Shown: in pieces, positions 1 to 9,627 of the stretch
Layout of the letters: every line of letters starts with the position of its first letter
Position numbering within the stretch: position 1 is the first letter of the stretch
DNA from: Prosopocoilus inquinatus
Taxonomy: Eukaryota; Arthropoda; Insecta; Coleoptera; Lucanidae
Length of the DNA stretch: 64,000 bases
NCBI GenBank assembly: GCA_036172665.1
Contig: CM069875.1
Span: 14,340,001-14,404,000, forward strand
Direction of reading: 5' to 3'
The notes under the pieces: model-generated
Seen by the model: the letters and a program-made list of their open reading frames with translations, nothing else
Databases searched by the model: none
Told to the model about the DNA's origin: nothing
Program-made: the position numbers and the translations under genes

Positions 1-404
1 AGGACGAAATTTTAAAATCGATCCGTTAATAAATTAAAAAAAAGTACAGATGTGTGAAGAGGAGAAGTGAAATACAGTGTGTTATCTTGTAATAGTAGTG
101 CAATGTTTCTAAAGGAATGTCAATGACACATTCCTAAAAGAACGTTCATGAAACAAGTATAGGAAACATAATAATAATATTACGTTTAAATATTAATAAA
201 ACATTTCAATTTATGTTTATATAGCGTTAATAAAGAAACGTCGGATCAACATTTTTATTATAACGTTATTCTGCAACATCGCTTACTAGGACATAGAACT
301 ATCGGCATAACGTTACTTTATACACTAAACACGTTTAACCGGAAACATTACGTCTGACTAAATAACGTTCACAAAATGTTTACATAACATTTTTTTGCTT
401 AGTG
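1..404 (+). repeat. Dispersed repeat, copy A
   Basis: This AT-rich non-coding stretch is matched, with scattered substitutions and small indels, by 55,221-55,624 in the same orientation. Both copies end near the word GCTTAGTG. A related but more diverged sequence in the opposite orientation begins at about 51,757 with CCCACTAAGCA. The first base of the window lies inside the repeat, so its 5' boundary is unknown. No ORF or terminal inverted repeat is visible. It is probably a non-autonomous element of unassigned class. Confidence 0.75.
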
Positions 405-432
405 GGTAACAAGAGGACGATAACCCAAAACC

Positions 433-1189
433 TCAGTCTTCAGAAGGACTAGGCTTAAGTTGTGAACTGTGCCAAGTTCCAGATAAAATTCTTCTATCAC
501 AATCTCTTAATTCATAGGCATCTGTGGAAATTCGGCGATTTATAACAAAGGGTCCGACAAACTTATCAGGCAGTTTAGCTGCGAAATGTTTGGAAGCATC
601 AGACAAGACGAAATCTTTACGCCACACCAACTGATTGGGTTCGAAATCAATCTTTCGCCTACGTAGGTCATAACGACACTTTGACCTTTCATAGGACTTT
701 TGAAGACGTTCCTGAACATCTTGGTATAATCTAGCAAACTTACCAGAAAGAGATTGAAGGTCAGTTGGATTCTGTTCAATTTCCTCGTCACATCTCTCTA
801 CCGAAATTGAGAAAATACGGAGTTAACTTAGTAACCTCATGACGTGCAGTCCTCAGCGCACAAGTAACCTTTGGCAAAAATAGGTCCCACTTACGATGGT
901 CTTGGGAAACGTACGAGATCAACATGGTTTTGATGACTCGATTAACCCTTTCAACAGGATTTGCTTGAACGTGATAATACGATGTATATGATGGGCGGAC
1001 ATGATATGACGTCAAAAGATTCCGATAATCTCGAGATTTAAATTGTACTCCGTTGTCCGATATTGCTATACGAGGAACCCCAAAAAGTAGAAAGATATTC
1101 TCCTCCAGATGTTGAACATTCTTCGGAGTAGTCGCCTTACGAAGAGGAAAGTACATTGTAAACTTACTGAAACAATCTGTTACTACCAA
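433..1189 (-). pseudogene. Gypsy integrase core and C-terminus, broken
   Basis: The 788-1,189 segment contains the integrase signature around ISDNGVQFKS (second catalytic Asp) and NPVERVNRVI (third catalytic acidic residue, Glu). The first catalytic Asp lies in the short damaged stretch above 1,189. The 433-630 segment resembles the post-integrase domain with the FVGPFVI and YELRD words, and is in a different frame. At least one frameshift and a gap of about 150 bases separate them. No function is expected. Confidence 0.85.
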
Positions 1190-1319
1190 AATGTACTGAT
1201 TTCCTTTCGTCGAACGAGGAAGGGGTCCGATAAGGTCGATGCTAATGACTTCTCATGGTTTAGAAATTTTCAAATGACCACCCATGCGTCCACCAGGAGC
1301 TTTTTGTTCAGGTTTAGCT

Positions 1320-2060
1320 CTAAGTTCCGCACTGACAAATGTGCCTAACAACATCAGAACGCATCTTGGGCCAGTGATAGTCTTGGGCAATACGATTATA
1401 GGTTTTGTAAACGCCTAAGTGCCCAGTCGTAGGAGAGTCATGATATTGACGTAAGATGTCTAAACGTTTCTCTTTTCGAATGACCTGTTTCCATTGACGA
1501 TCAGATTCGATGAGACGGTAGTACGTACATTTAACGAACTTGTACAGAGTGTTTTTCTCAACACGATAATCCGGAAAGTTCAACGGATTAGCATTAACTT
1601 TATTCAAAAGATCCGAGTAACGTTTATCTTTTACTTTAGAACAATCGACAGGTACGGCTCGAGAAAGGGCATCAGGTACCACATGGTCTTTTCCTTTGCG
1701 ATGAACGACAATGAAATCGTATTGCTGAAGTCGAACACTCCACCTACTCAAGCGTCCAGAAGGATTTTGCAATCTGTTTAGTCACAACAAAGAGTGATGG
1801 TTAGTGATCACCTGAAAGTGTGTGCCTTCGATATAGGGTCTAAGTTTTTCAGTGGCCCATAACATTGCCAACAATTCCTTCTTCCAAGTAGAATACTTAC
1901 GTTCCGCTCTAGAAAGTGAACAACTCAAATAGCAGATGACTTTTTCACCAGCGGTCTGTTGTTGAGTCAGCACAGCACCTACGCCATAGTCTGAAGCGTC
2001 AGTTTGAATGGTGAATTTCTTGGTGAAGTCGGGACACGAGAGAACGGGAGCAGATACCAA
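1320..2060 (-). pseudogene. Gypsy RNase H and zinc-binding region, broken
   Basis: The 1,782-2,060 segment carries the RNase H start (IQTDASDYGVGAVLTQ, with the first catalytic Asp) and the ELLAMLWATEKLR helix. It ends at a stop just after the ITNHHSLL word, where a TDH motif is expected. The 1,320-1,772 segment continues with the RNase H end (GKDHVVPDALSR) and the integrase H2C2 zinc-finger start (HDSPTTGHLGVYKTYNR). The two are separated by a stop. The order is typical of Ty3/gypsy pol. Confidence 0.87.
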
Positions 2061-2300
2061 ATGCTCACGAATTTTTTCCCACGCTTCATCACAGGTTTCC
2101 TCCCAATGATATTTGGTGTTCTTACGAAGTAGATTCGAGAGGGGTGCGATAATAGAAGAAAAACTGGGAATAAAACGGCGATACCAACTTGCTTTTCCGA
2201 TAAGTCGTCGAACTTCTGAGATCGTTGTGGGCTTAGGGATCTTAAGGATAACCTCAACTTTATCGGGGTCAACGTTGTTTTGGTCAAGTATTACCTACGG

Positions 2301-2600
2301 CTCTTTGGATTAGACAATGAACTTCGTTTTTATCCTTATTGGTTTTCGAACTTGCTAAATCTAATTATATTTCAAGTTTCATTATCTAGAGCCTAATAGT
2401 CACATATAGGACACGGCGGAAAATGACAGTCCATTGTTTTTTTTGTTTTTTTAATATTAACAAATAAATGATTGAAATTTCCAGTTGACTATTTATAAAT
2501 TTATGCATTGAAGTAATTTCGAGGTTTTAAGTGAATTAATATTTTACCTGAAAAACTTCCAATGAACTCGCGTCAAACTCACGTATGCTTTTTGGTTATG
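2301..2600. other. AT-rich stretch, nothing recognised
   Basis: The stretch is low complexity with homopolymer T runs. No ORF, repeat partner or terminal repeat was recognised between the gypsy remnant and the next repeat. Confidence 0.5.
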
Positions 2601-2639
2601 TTTCCATTTTGTGTCATATTCGCACTATTAACGCTTAGA

Positions 2640-3110
2640 TTTATTATAACATTAAGTGCTGTGTTATTAAAATAGAAATTTAAAGTGATTTGCGTTACAT
2701 TTGCATTATGATTTACATAAAGTATTCAGATTGTCATTTTTGACAACCCGCTCGTTCAAGGTCAAATCCCCACTGTCAAGTGTCAAAACCATATGATGGC
2801 AGTACCTGTGTCCTTAGACAGAGATCGAGTGCCTTACCCCGATGGCGAAGTCTGTGACACCTGGTGATAATGCTTTGTGGCCGGGAGAGTTTCGACGCCA
2901 GCCCAGGAGATGGCGAGTCCGTCTCGGTTGAAATAAGGCACTCGATCTCTATCTAAGGACACAGGTACTGCCATCATATGGTTTTGACACGAGACAGTGG
3001 GTATTTGACCTTGAACGAGTGGGTTGTCAAAAATGACAAACTGGAACATTTTATGCAAATCTAGACGAAAAATGAGGCAGATTACTTTAAATTTCCATTT
3101 TATTGAGACA
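2640..3110. repeat. Fold-back (inverted-repeat) element
   Basis: The left arm (about 2,665-2,840) and right arm (about 2,930-3,110) are reverse complements. Both contain the words ACCATATGATGGCAGTACC and TGTCATTTTTGACAACC. The arms flank a centre of about 90 bases. A further direct copy of the left arm lies at about 3,203-3,360. The small ORF at 2,834-3,058 is only a by-product of the palindrome. Probably a MITE-type element; superfamily unknown. Confidence 0.75.
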
Positions 3111-3202
3111 AAATATAAATTTATAATAACTCCAAGCGTTTACAATAGCAATATGACATAATAAACGGAAAATTGTAAGTTTTAATCTTTAACTTGAGTT
3201 AA

Positions 3203-3360
3203 TAAAATAGAAATTTAAAGTGATTTGCGCTACATTTGCATTCTGATTTACATAAAGTATTCAGATTGTCATTTTTGACAACCCGCTCATTCAAGGTCAA
3301 ATACCCACTGTCAAGTGTCAAAACCATATGATGGCAGTACCTGTATCCTTAGACAGAGAT
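3203..3360. repeat. Extra partial copy of fold-back arm
   Basis: This is a direct repeat of 2,665-2,830, including the AAATAGAAATTTAAAGTGAT start. It stops abruptly at the ATT/AAT microsatellite that forms the 3' tail of the adjoining LINE, so the LINE probably inserted into or next to this copy. Confidence 0.75.
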
Positions 3361-5693
3361 AATAATAATAATAATAATAATAATGTCTTTATTAATACTG
3401 CATATTACATTATGTAATAACATTATGTTAAAGACAGGGCGAATTTCAGTCTCCTCGTCAAAGTAGGAGACTGCTCTTCCAACTAACCCTGTTAGAAATA
3501 GTTTAAAACTAAATAAATTAAAAATATGGCAGCGAAATTAAAAGAAAAAAAAAACAGATAAATACATTTCTTTAAATAATGGGAAAGTATCAATTCAACA
3601 TATTTATGCTATTATGTTCATATAATATAAGAAAATAAAGAAAATTTTATTTACATTAAGAGAAAATATATATATATATATGTATATATAAAGTCGATCA
3701 CCCTAAAACACACAGTCCTGCTCCAACTGCAATTTTTTAAAATAATTTTGCTTGAAATTACGATAATTTTTTAATAAGAATAGTGAAATACTACTGTTAT
3801 AATAATTAGTAATTACATACCTGAACGTTTTTTTTTTAAATTGCTCCGTTTTATGTGAAGGTGGTGTAAGTAGGCCGCGAAACCTTAAATTTAAGGTGTG
3901 CACATCTGTCCGATGAATAATTTTATTATATAAGTAAATCAGTTGTTTCAAATTCAATATTTTATAAAATAAAGAACATGAGTGTAATATTCTTCGTCGT
4001 TCCATATTTAACCAATGTGAATCTTTAAGTTTGTAACTAATCTTTTCATATTTTCTAATACCATGTATTAGTCTCAAACATGAATTTGGCACTTTTTGTA
4101 TTCTATTTTTGTCCACTATAGTAAGAAACAGTCCGTATACGGAACAGCAATAATTAAATTTACTTAAAACTAAAGAGTTACAGAGTAAACTTTTAGTTTT
4201 TTTAGTAAATAAATGACGATTGTTATAAATTATTCTTAGATTAGAATAGCATTGTTGAATAATGCGTGATATATGTTCTCTAAACTGTAAAGAAGAGTCT
4301 AATATTACACCTAAATTTTTAATAGTTTCCTGTGGTTTTAATAACTGGGAATTAATTTTGATGTTGAGCTTAGATAAAACTTTGTGACGATTATTTTTAC
4401 TCCCAAAAATAATCATCGCGCTTTTGTTTGAATTAAGAAAAAGTGAATGTTGTTGTGATTTTATGAAAAGATTTTGCAAATCAAAATTTATCTTATTACA
4501 TGCATTGATTACGTCAGAAGGTTCAAAAGAAAAATAAATTTGTGAATCGTCAGCATAAAAATGTGTCGAACAATATTTAATAAAATTAGGAAAGTAAGAT
4601 GTGTAAACAGAAAACAATATAGGGCCTAATATAGAACCCTGTGGAACCCCGCATTCAACATTTACTGCAGATGATAAATTAGATAGAAATTTTACTGATT
4701 GTTTTCGATTTTCTATGAAACTGGCTAAAAGTTTGCAAACTGAATTATCAAGGCCAATGTAGTGTAGTATTGACAATAATATTTTGTGATCAATAGTATC
4801 AAACGCTTTGGAATAGTCCAATGCAACAACAACTGTAACCAGACCTGCATCATTCGCACGAACAATATCATCCGTTATTTTCAGTAAAGCAGTCTCGCAG
4901 CTATATCCCTTTCTAAATCCGGATTGGGTTTCCGGTAATATATTATTAGTGGTCAAGTGGTCTCGGAGCTGAAATTCAAGAACTTTTTCTAAAACTTTTG
5001 ACAAAGTTGGCAAAATGCTAACCGGGCGTAAATCACTAAATGACAACGGATTTTTAGTTTTCGGCAATGGTGTCACAAAGGCATGTTTCCACGCATCAGG
5101 AAATACAGAATTTTTAATACAGTAATTAATAATATGCGCGAAAACATATGACAATTGAGGAACACAAATTTTTAACATTTCTGCATTTATACCATCGGAA
5201 CCAATTGCATTCGATTTAAGAGACAAAATAATTTTACTTATTACAGATTCTGTCACTTCTGAGACAGTAAAAACTGACGTAACAGTAGGATTAATTAATA
5301 ATTTATAAAAATTTGTCATTGTATTATTTGTATTACAGTTTATTCCAGATTTAGGGATACTAACAATAAAAAATGTATTAATCAAATCTAAGTTTTTAAA
5401 TAGTTCAGAAGCATTAAGTGACTATTTGTTAAAAATATTTAAAACTTTTAAATCTTTCCACAAAGAATTTACGCCTTTAGCTGAAATATTGCTTTGAATA
5501 TACGCTCTTTTCTCACGTCTCAGAGCGGCAGTGGTAAAATTTCTTAAATTTTTATAATTCTCCCAATCGTGCAAATTTCGTTTGTTTAAATTTTGAAAAT
5601 GCCTTGTCTCTACATTTCATCATACTTTTTATATTATTTGTTAGCCAAGGGCTGAAAGTTTTGGTTAAACGTACAGTCACTAAAGGGGCATAC
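3361..5693 (-). mobile_element. 5'-truncated CR1/jockey-type LINE
   Basis: A non-LTR retrotransposon on the minus strand. It has a long RT ORF (3,703-5,385), an upstream endonuclease-RT linker in broken frames up to about 5,693, and a 3' UTR ending in a trinucleotide tail (AAT units on the plus strand, 3,361-3,384). The endonuclease domain is missing, as expected from incomplete reverse transcription. A trinucleotide 3' tail suits CR1-like elements better than poly(A) LINEs. Confidence 0.85.
3703..5385 (-). CDS. LINE reverse transcriptase (truncated ORF2)
   Basis: This 560-residue open frame encodes the reverse transcriptase that would copy the element RNA at the target site. Visible RT blocks include SDLRPVSILPTLSKVLEKV, the QSGFRKGYSCETAL block, a first Asp motif in ALDYSKAFDTIDH, the GVPQGSILGPILFS turn and the catalytic YADDSQIYF. 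A thumb and C-terminal region with GVILDSSLQFREHI follows. The frame is still open through all catalytic blocks, so the copy is fairly young, but the first Met is internal and the endonuclease half is gone. It is most likely a dead 5'-truncated insertion. Confidence 0.88.
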   Translation of the reverse strand: MINTFFIVSIPKSGINCNTNNTMTNFYKLLINPTVTSVFTVSEVTESVISKIILSLKSNAIGSDGINAEMLKICVPQLSYVFAHIINYCIKNSVFPDAWKHAFVTPLPKTKNPLSFSDLRPVSILPTLSKVLEKVLEFQLRDHLTTNNILPETQSGFRKGYSCETALLKITDDIVRANDAGLVTVVVALDYSKAFDTIDHKILLSILHYIGLDNSVCKLLASFIENRKQSVKFLSNLSSAVNVECGVPQGSILGPILFSVYTSYFPNFIKYCSTHFYADDSQIYFSFEPSDVINACNKINFDLQNLFIKSQQHSLFLNSNKSAMIIFGSKNNRHKVLSKLNIKINSQLLKPQETIKNLGVILDSSLQFREHISRIIQQCYSNLRIIYNNRHLFTKKTKSLLCNSLVLSKFNYCCSVYGLFLTIVDKNRIQKVPNSCLRLIHGIRKYEKISYKLKDSHWLNMERRRILHSCSLFYKILNLKQLIYLYNKIIHRTDVHTLNLRFRGLLTPPSHKTEQFKKKTFRYVITNYYNSSISLFLLKNYRNFKQNYFKKLQLEQDCVF

Positions 5694-5885
5694 ACAGTAA
5701 GAAATTAAAGTGAATATTTTACACTAAATCCTATGCTATATAGGTCCAATTGTTTTAGTGTAAAATATTTACACTGCAAAATTATTAAACTGTAGAGTAC
5801 AAATTACACGAGAGTAGAGTAATATTTTACAAATTGTACAGAGTAATATTTTAATAGAAATTTATAAATTAGTTATAAATTTATT
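5694..5885. other. Short palindrome and AT-rich spacer
   Basis: A small inverted repeat (about 5,711-5,773) uses the words AATATTTTACACTAAA and TTTAGTGTAAAATATT around a centre of about 30 bases. It may be a MITE remnant. Nothing else was recognised up to the ribozyme repeat. Confidence 0.5.
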
Positions 5886-6065
5886 TATTTTATCTGTTCA
5901 TCACTCTTACATCGCAAATGCGAATAAATTGGGCAAGTCGTTTTTGTTTGCAGCGGGAATGTCGAGCTACGTCTCTGCTGAAGAAGCCCCAAGCAGGGCT
6001 GAAACAGCTGTCCAGAGGCTGCTCGAGGTTCTCGCTGCAATCAAAAACGATTTGCACAAAATTTT
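5886..6065 (+). mobile_element. Retrozyme-like repeat, single short copy
   Basis: A 180 bp copy of the ribozyme-bearing half of the 312 bp repeat family. It is flanked by the 12 bp direct repeat TATAAATTTATT (5,874-5,885 and 6,066-6,077), a target-site duplication. The open frame across it has no coding character; the same frame recurs only because the repeat is conserved. It carries a hammerhead ribozyme motif (separate entry). Confidence 0.82.
5972..6018 (+). ncRNA. Hammerhead ribozyme motif (type I, retrozyme)
   Basis: Core CTGAAGA (5,978-5,984) is followed by a five-pair stem II (AGCCC with GGGCT), then GAAA, a minimal stem III (palindrome CAGCTG) and the cleavage site GTC at 6,010-6,012. 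Stem I pairs TCTCTG (5,972-5,977) with CAGAGG (6,013-6,018). All invariant core positions are present. Very short stem III is typical of dimer-acting retroelement hammerheads. Confidence 0.8.
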
Positions 6066-6092
6066 TATAAATTTATTGGTAAAAAAAATATC

Positions 6093-6215
6093 AAGTAGAG
6101 TAAAATTTCAATCGAATTTTATAGGATAAATAATAAATTTCCTAGTAAAAACTTGTTAAAACTAGAGTAAAATTTCAATCGAAATTTATAGGATAATTAA
6201 TAAATTTCGAATTAA
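6093..6215. repeat. Two-unit diverged tandem repeat
   Basis: Two imperfect copies of a unit of about 65 bases that starts AGAGTAAAATTTCAATCGAA and contains TTTATAGGATAA. A third, weaker copy may follow. No coding potential. Confidence 0.6.
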
Positions 6216-6667
6216 ATTTACTATGTGTGTGGAGTAAAACACCACTCGAAATTTATAAAATAATTAATATAGATAGTGTGACTTTTTACGATCATTAGAG
6301 TAAAACTTAGATATGTGTGGGTATGGATTCCGTAGAGAATAATGACACGTGAATACGTTAACTTATTTATTTTCGGCCACTTTAAACAAAATATAAAAAT
6401 TTTATGCAAAATAAATAATCATTCTTATAATAACAGGTACAAATCAATATAAATGTATAACAAAATATAAAATTTCTGTACAAAATAAACAAAAATTCTT
6501 ACAAGAAACACAAATTCATGTAAATATATTACGTATAATATAAAACATATCAAGATATAAAAATTCTCAACAAAATTAATAAAAAAAAATTTAACAAGTA
6601 AACATCAATGTAGATACAATGTATCCTACATATTGTACATATTATAGTTTTTTGTATTTAAAAAAAA
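6216..6667. other. AT-rich stretch, nothing recognised
   Basis: The sequence is rich in ATAAAATATAAAAAT-like words with no convincing ORF. It is probably the 3' flank of the transposase-like pseudogene. Confidence 0.45.
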
Positions 6668-9258
6668 TTATAAACAATTCTTTAAGTAAACAGAGGAAAG
6701 CTTTTTAACTACACAAACATTTTGGTTACTAATACGTAAATGCTGCTTCAAAAGATTCCGCTTAAAAACACAGAATAAAATTTTTAATACCACTTTTAGA
6801 ACAAACTTATATTTTGGTACTACATATGTGTCTGTTGACGAATAAGGTTGATGTAAATTATACGGTTCTTTATACAGTAGAAGTTTTAAATCAACTACAT
6901 TAAAATCATTTTCCGAAAATTTCCCATTATAAGCTTGAACATTAACAACAAACCTCACAGTTTCCATTTTGCGTGTAATAAAGAAGCAGCTATTTTCTAT
7001 TACTATTATATCAACGATTTCTTCAAACTGTGGTAAGTCAGAATCTGGATTTTTTCCTGTACAAATTATCCAACTATGTTTAAACAAATAACCATATCTA
7101 ACCCACTTTGGAATAATAACTTGTACATCGTCAGCAAAAATTGCTATATTACTAATAATTAAATTTTTGTGCATGTAATCCGCAAATCTACAAGAGGAAG
7201 ACGGACCAATGTCAACATTAACATCTAAAGTATTACAGTCAAAAATTGTCATTTGTTGTAACCGATTTGCTAAAGTTTTGGCTAAATTTTTAAAATTTTT
7301 AAATCTGTTAGCAAGTCCTTTTAGCAAGGCATGTTTAGCTTCATACCTCATGCACCACAAATTAATTAAAGGTCCCATACGACGGATAACAAGTGGATAA
7401 TGAATCATAAAATGTTGTTTGGGAGTAAGACGGCTGTTAAACTCACATTTAAAAAGTTCATGGTGTTTTTCAACTAACCTTTCTAAGTCAACTACCATAT
7501 CCTGTGATATTCTAGGAGAAAAAACAATTATTTCTAGTAATATTAGCAGAACATTATATTTTGACTGTACTTCAAGTGTTATTACGTCACATATTATTAA
7601 GGGTAAATATCTTATCAGACACCACGATTGCAATGCCCTTTTACCAATTAAATTATTAGATTTATCCAATGTTATCGGGCTTGGCTTATTAGATCTGTTT
7701 AGGTATCCATAATTAAAAAATTTTATTCTCTCATTTATTATATCTAAGGTAATGATTTTTAATTTTATAATATGTTGAAGAAATAGTTTAATTTCTAACT
7801 GGACGCAGCCTTAGAGAAGATCATGCATGATGTCAACTGATAATGAGTCATTTATTTTGAAATAAGCTAAATCGTTCAACACACTTCTTCTTATAATTCT
7901 GTAAACGTTGTTTTCTTCCGTGGCACTTTTAGTATGTAAATCATACATTTCATTAGTACGTAAAATAGAATTCTTTGCAGAAGTAATGTTTTGCAATTCT
8001 GATTTATGATTTACGCAAATCCTACAGTAAAAATTTGCTTGGAAAGACTACCATATCGTGAAGTGCATTTGCAGCCAAGTTATCATGTGACAGGGATATT
8101 ATAGTACCAAATACCGATTCACTTAAGCCGTCTACATAAATACCTTCATTTTCCAATTTACTTATATCCTTTATGATAGGTTTCAGAAATGTATTTAACG
8201 ATATTGGTTCCAAAGATGTTGCTATTTTCAAATCAGCGGTAAAAAATAACGCTAACAAATAAATATTGTTCAAATGTGAATTTACAATGTTCGGAAAATT
8301 TTGAATTGTGAAATATATTGCTCCCAATTTATGACAACCGGTTTTACTCCCTAAGGGATTTACAGTTTCAAATGCATCATAATAGAGTTGTAATTAGATA
8401 AAGTATTTCTTTGAAATAAATAGTTCATTATTTTCAAGATGTGACCCCAAGACAAGATTTTGATTTAAATTGTTTTGATTTAACGATTGAAATATATTTA
8501 AAAATTTGTCTTTATTTCTACTGATTACCAACTTTAGAGTCTCCAAAATTGGAACATATTGAAATGTGCATGGAGTATTTTTCTCTATGCTCATACTAAC
8601 TTTGGAATCATACACATTCTCTGAACGCATTCCAACTACAATATCTTTTGGTTTTACAGTCAGATGAGTTTATATTTTTTTTTAATTTGTAAATCGAGCT
8701 GTACTCTTGCATTGCTATTCTAATATTTTTGTGGTAAGTAGTTATTAACTCATCAACAGATATATTATTGCAATTTTCCTGCATGTTACAAAAAATGCTT
8801 TCAATCAATTCATTAACAGCATCCAAAATTGTTTGCTGCATACATGAATTCGGAAGAGTTAGATTTAAAATTTGAAAAAAGAATATCTTTAGAATAGCAT
8901 CAATATTATGGCACTTTGTTTTTTCTGATACATCGTCATTTATGTGTATTTCACTGTTCGAATAATTACCACGATTATCATTAAATTCAATGAATAATTC
9001 ATTATTAATTACATCGACTTTTTGACTTGTTGGACTTTCCAAATTGTGCGAAACGGATTTAGAAAAATTATCATCTGCTAAATCATTAAGCAGATGTTTG
9101 CGGTAACCGCTAAATGTTTTAAACGTACGTGAGCATCTTGTGAAGCAGCATTTAAGTAACAGACGAGGATTATCATATAAAGAATGAAACAGACGTAAAT
9201 GCTTTAGAGTCTCATTTATGTTAATAAAACTTTGAGAGCATATAAAACACGAAATCAT
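6668..9258 (-). pseudogene. C2H2/transposase-like protein, broken
   Basis: One ancestral protein in five pieces on the minus strand: 9,258-8,608, 8,630-8,394, 8,327-8,022, 7,996-7,811 and 7,669-6,668. Two frame changes and in-frame stops separate them. The first piece begins with a C2H2-like finger (CFICSQSF then HLRLFH) and a second Cys/His pair. The middle has the word LSHDNLAANALHDM. The last has LTPKQHFMIHYPLVIRRMGP and MRYEAKHALLKGLANR. I recall the last pattern from widespread arthropod transposase-like proteins, possibly EnSpm/CACTA related, but that assignment is tentative. It follows a same-strand spliced gene by about 40 bases, so the pair may be two parts of one mobile unit. Confidence 0.65.
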
Positions 9259-9300
9259 ATTTGTTTTTAATTGCCTTAAGTTTGAGCAAAATTAAAGAAA

Positions 9301-9627
9301 CTAAACAGATGTATTCTGAAGTCTGCTTCTCAGTTCTATCATTTTCGGTGTATAGGAAACGTTGTCAATTTCAAATTGAAAATAATACGTTTGTAGAAAT
9401 TGCCAAAAGTGTATCAACCAATCGTCATACTGTACATGAAACACATAGTGGCTCATGAACAATATTTCAAAAGCTTTAATACTTGAACAATGTCGAGGAC
9501 AAGGGATAGAGTTACTATCTACAATCAAATTGTATTGTACAATCGCCGACTTACTTTGGCCTTGAGCCACGAGAATCGGTTGTGAGGTCTTCTTTTGTTG
9601 TATTATTTCCGTCATAGGCGTATTTAC
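9301..9627 (-). CDS. Last coding exon of the minus-strand gene
   Basis: The exon starts after a TTATTACAG acceptor (9,628-9,630 on the plus strand reads CTG) and reads through to the stop at 9,301. The preceding exon (9,807-9,683) joins in phase 0 and carries the word WSAATRAILALVYMLPPGP. The conserved-looking C-terminus with YDDWLIHFWQFLQTYYF suggests a folded domain rather than random sequence. Confidence 0.65.
   Translation of the reverse strand, partial: VNTPMTEIIQQKKTSQPILVAQGQSKSAIVQYNLIVDSNSIPCPRHCSSIKAFEILFMSHYVFHVQYDDWLIHFWQFLQTYYFQFEIDNVSYTPKMIELRSRLQNTSV

Larger units (their letters stand above)
421..2300 (-). mobile_element. pol: Ty3/gypsy pol remnant
   Basis: A decayed retrotransposon fragment on the minus strand. 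Reading 5' to 3' (high to low coordinates) it holds the end of reverse transcriptase (about 2,290-2,061), RNase H (2,060-1,782), the RNase H end and zinc-binding H2C2 region (1,772-1,320), the integrase core (1,189-788) and the integrase C-terminus (630-433). Stops and frame changes separate the pieces. No gag, protease, catalytic RT motifs or LTRs remain. It is not the family of the two gypsy copies further right, because the protein sequences differ widely. Confidence 0.88.
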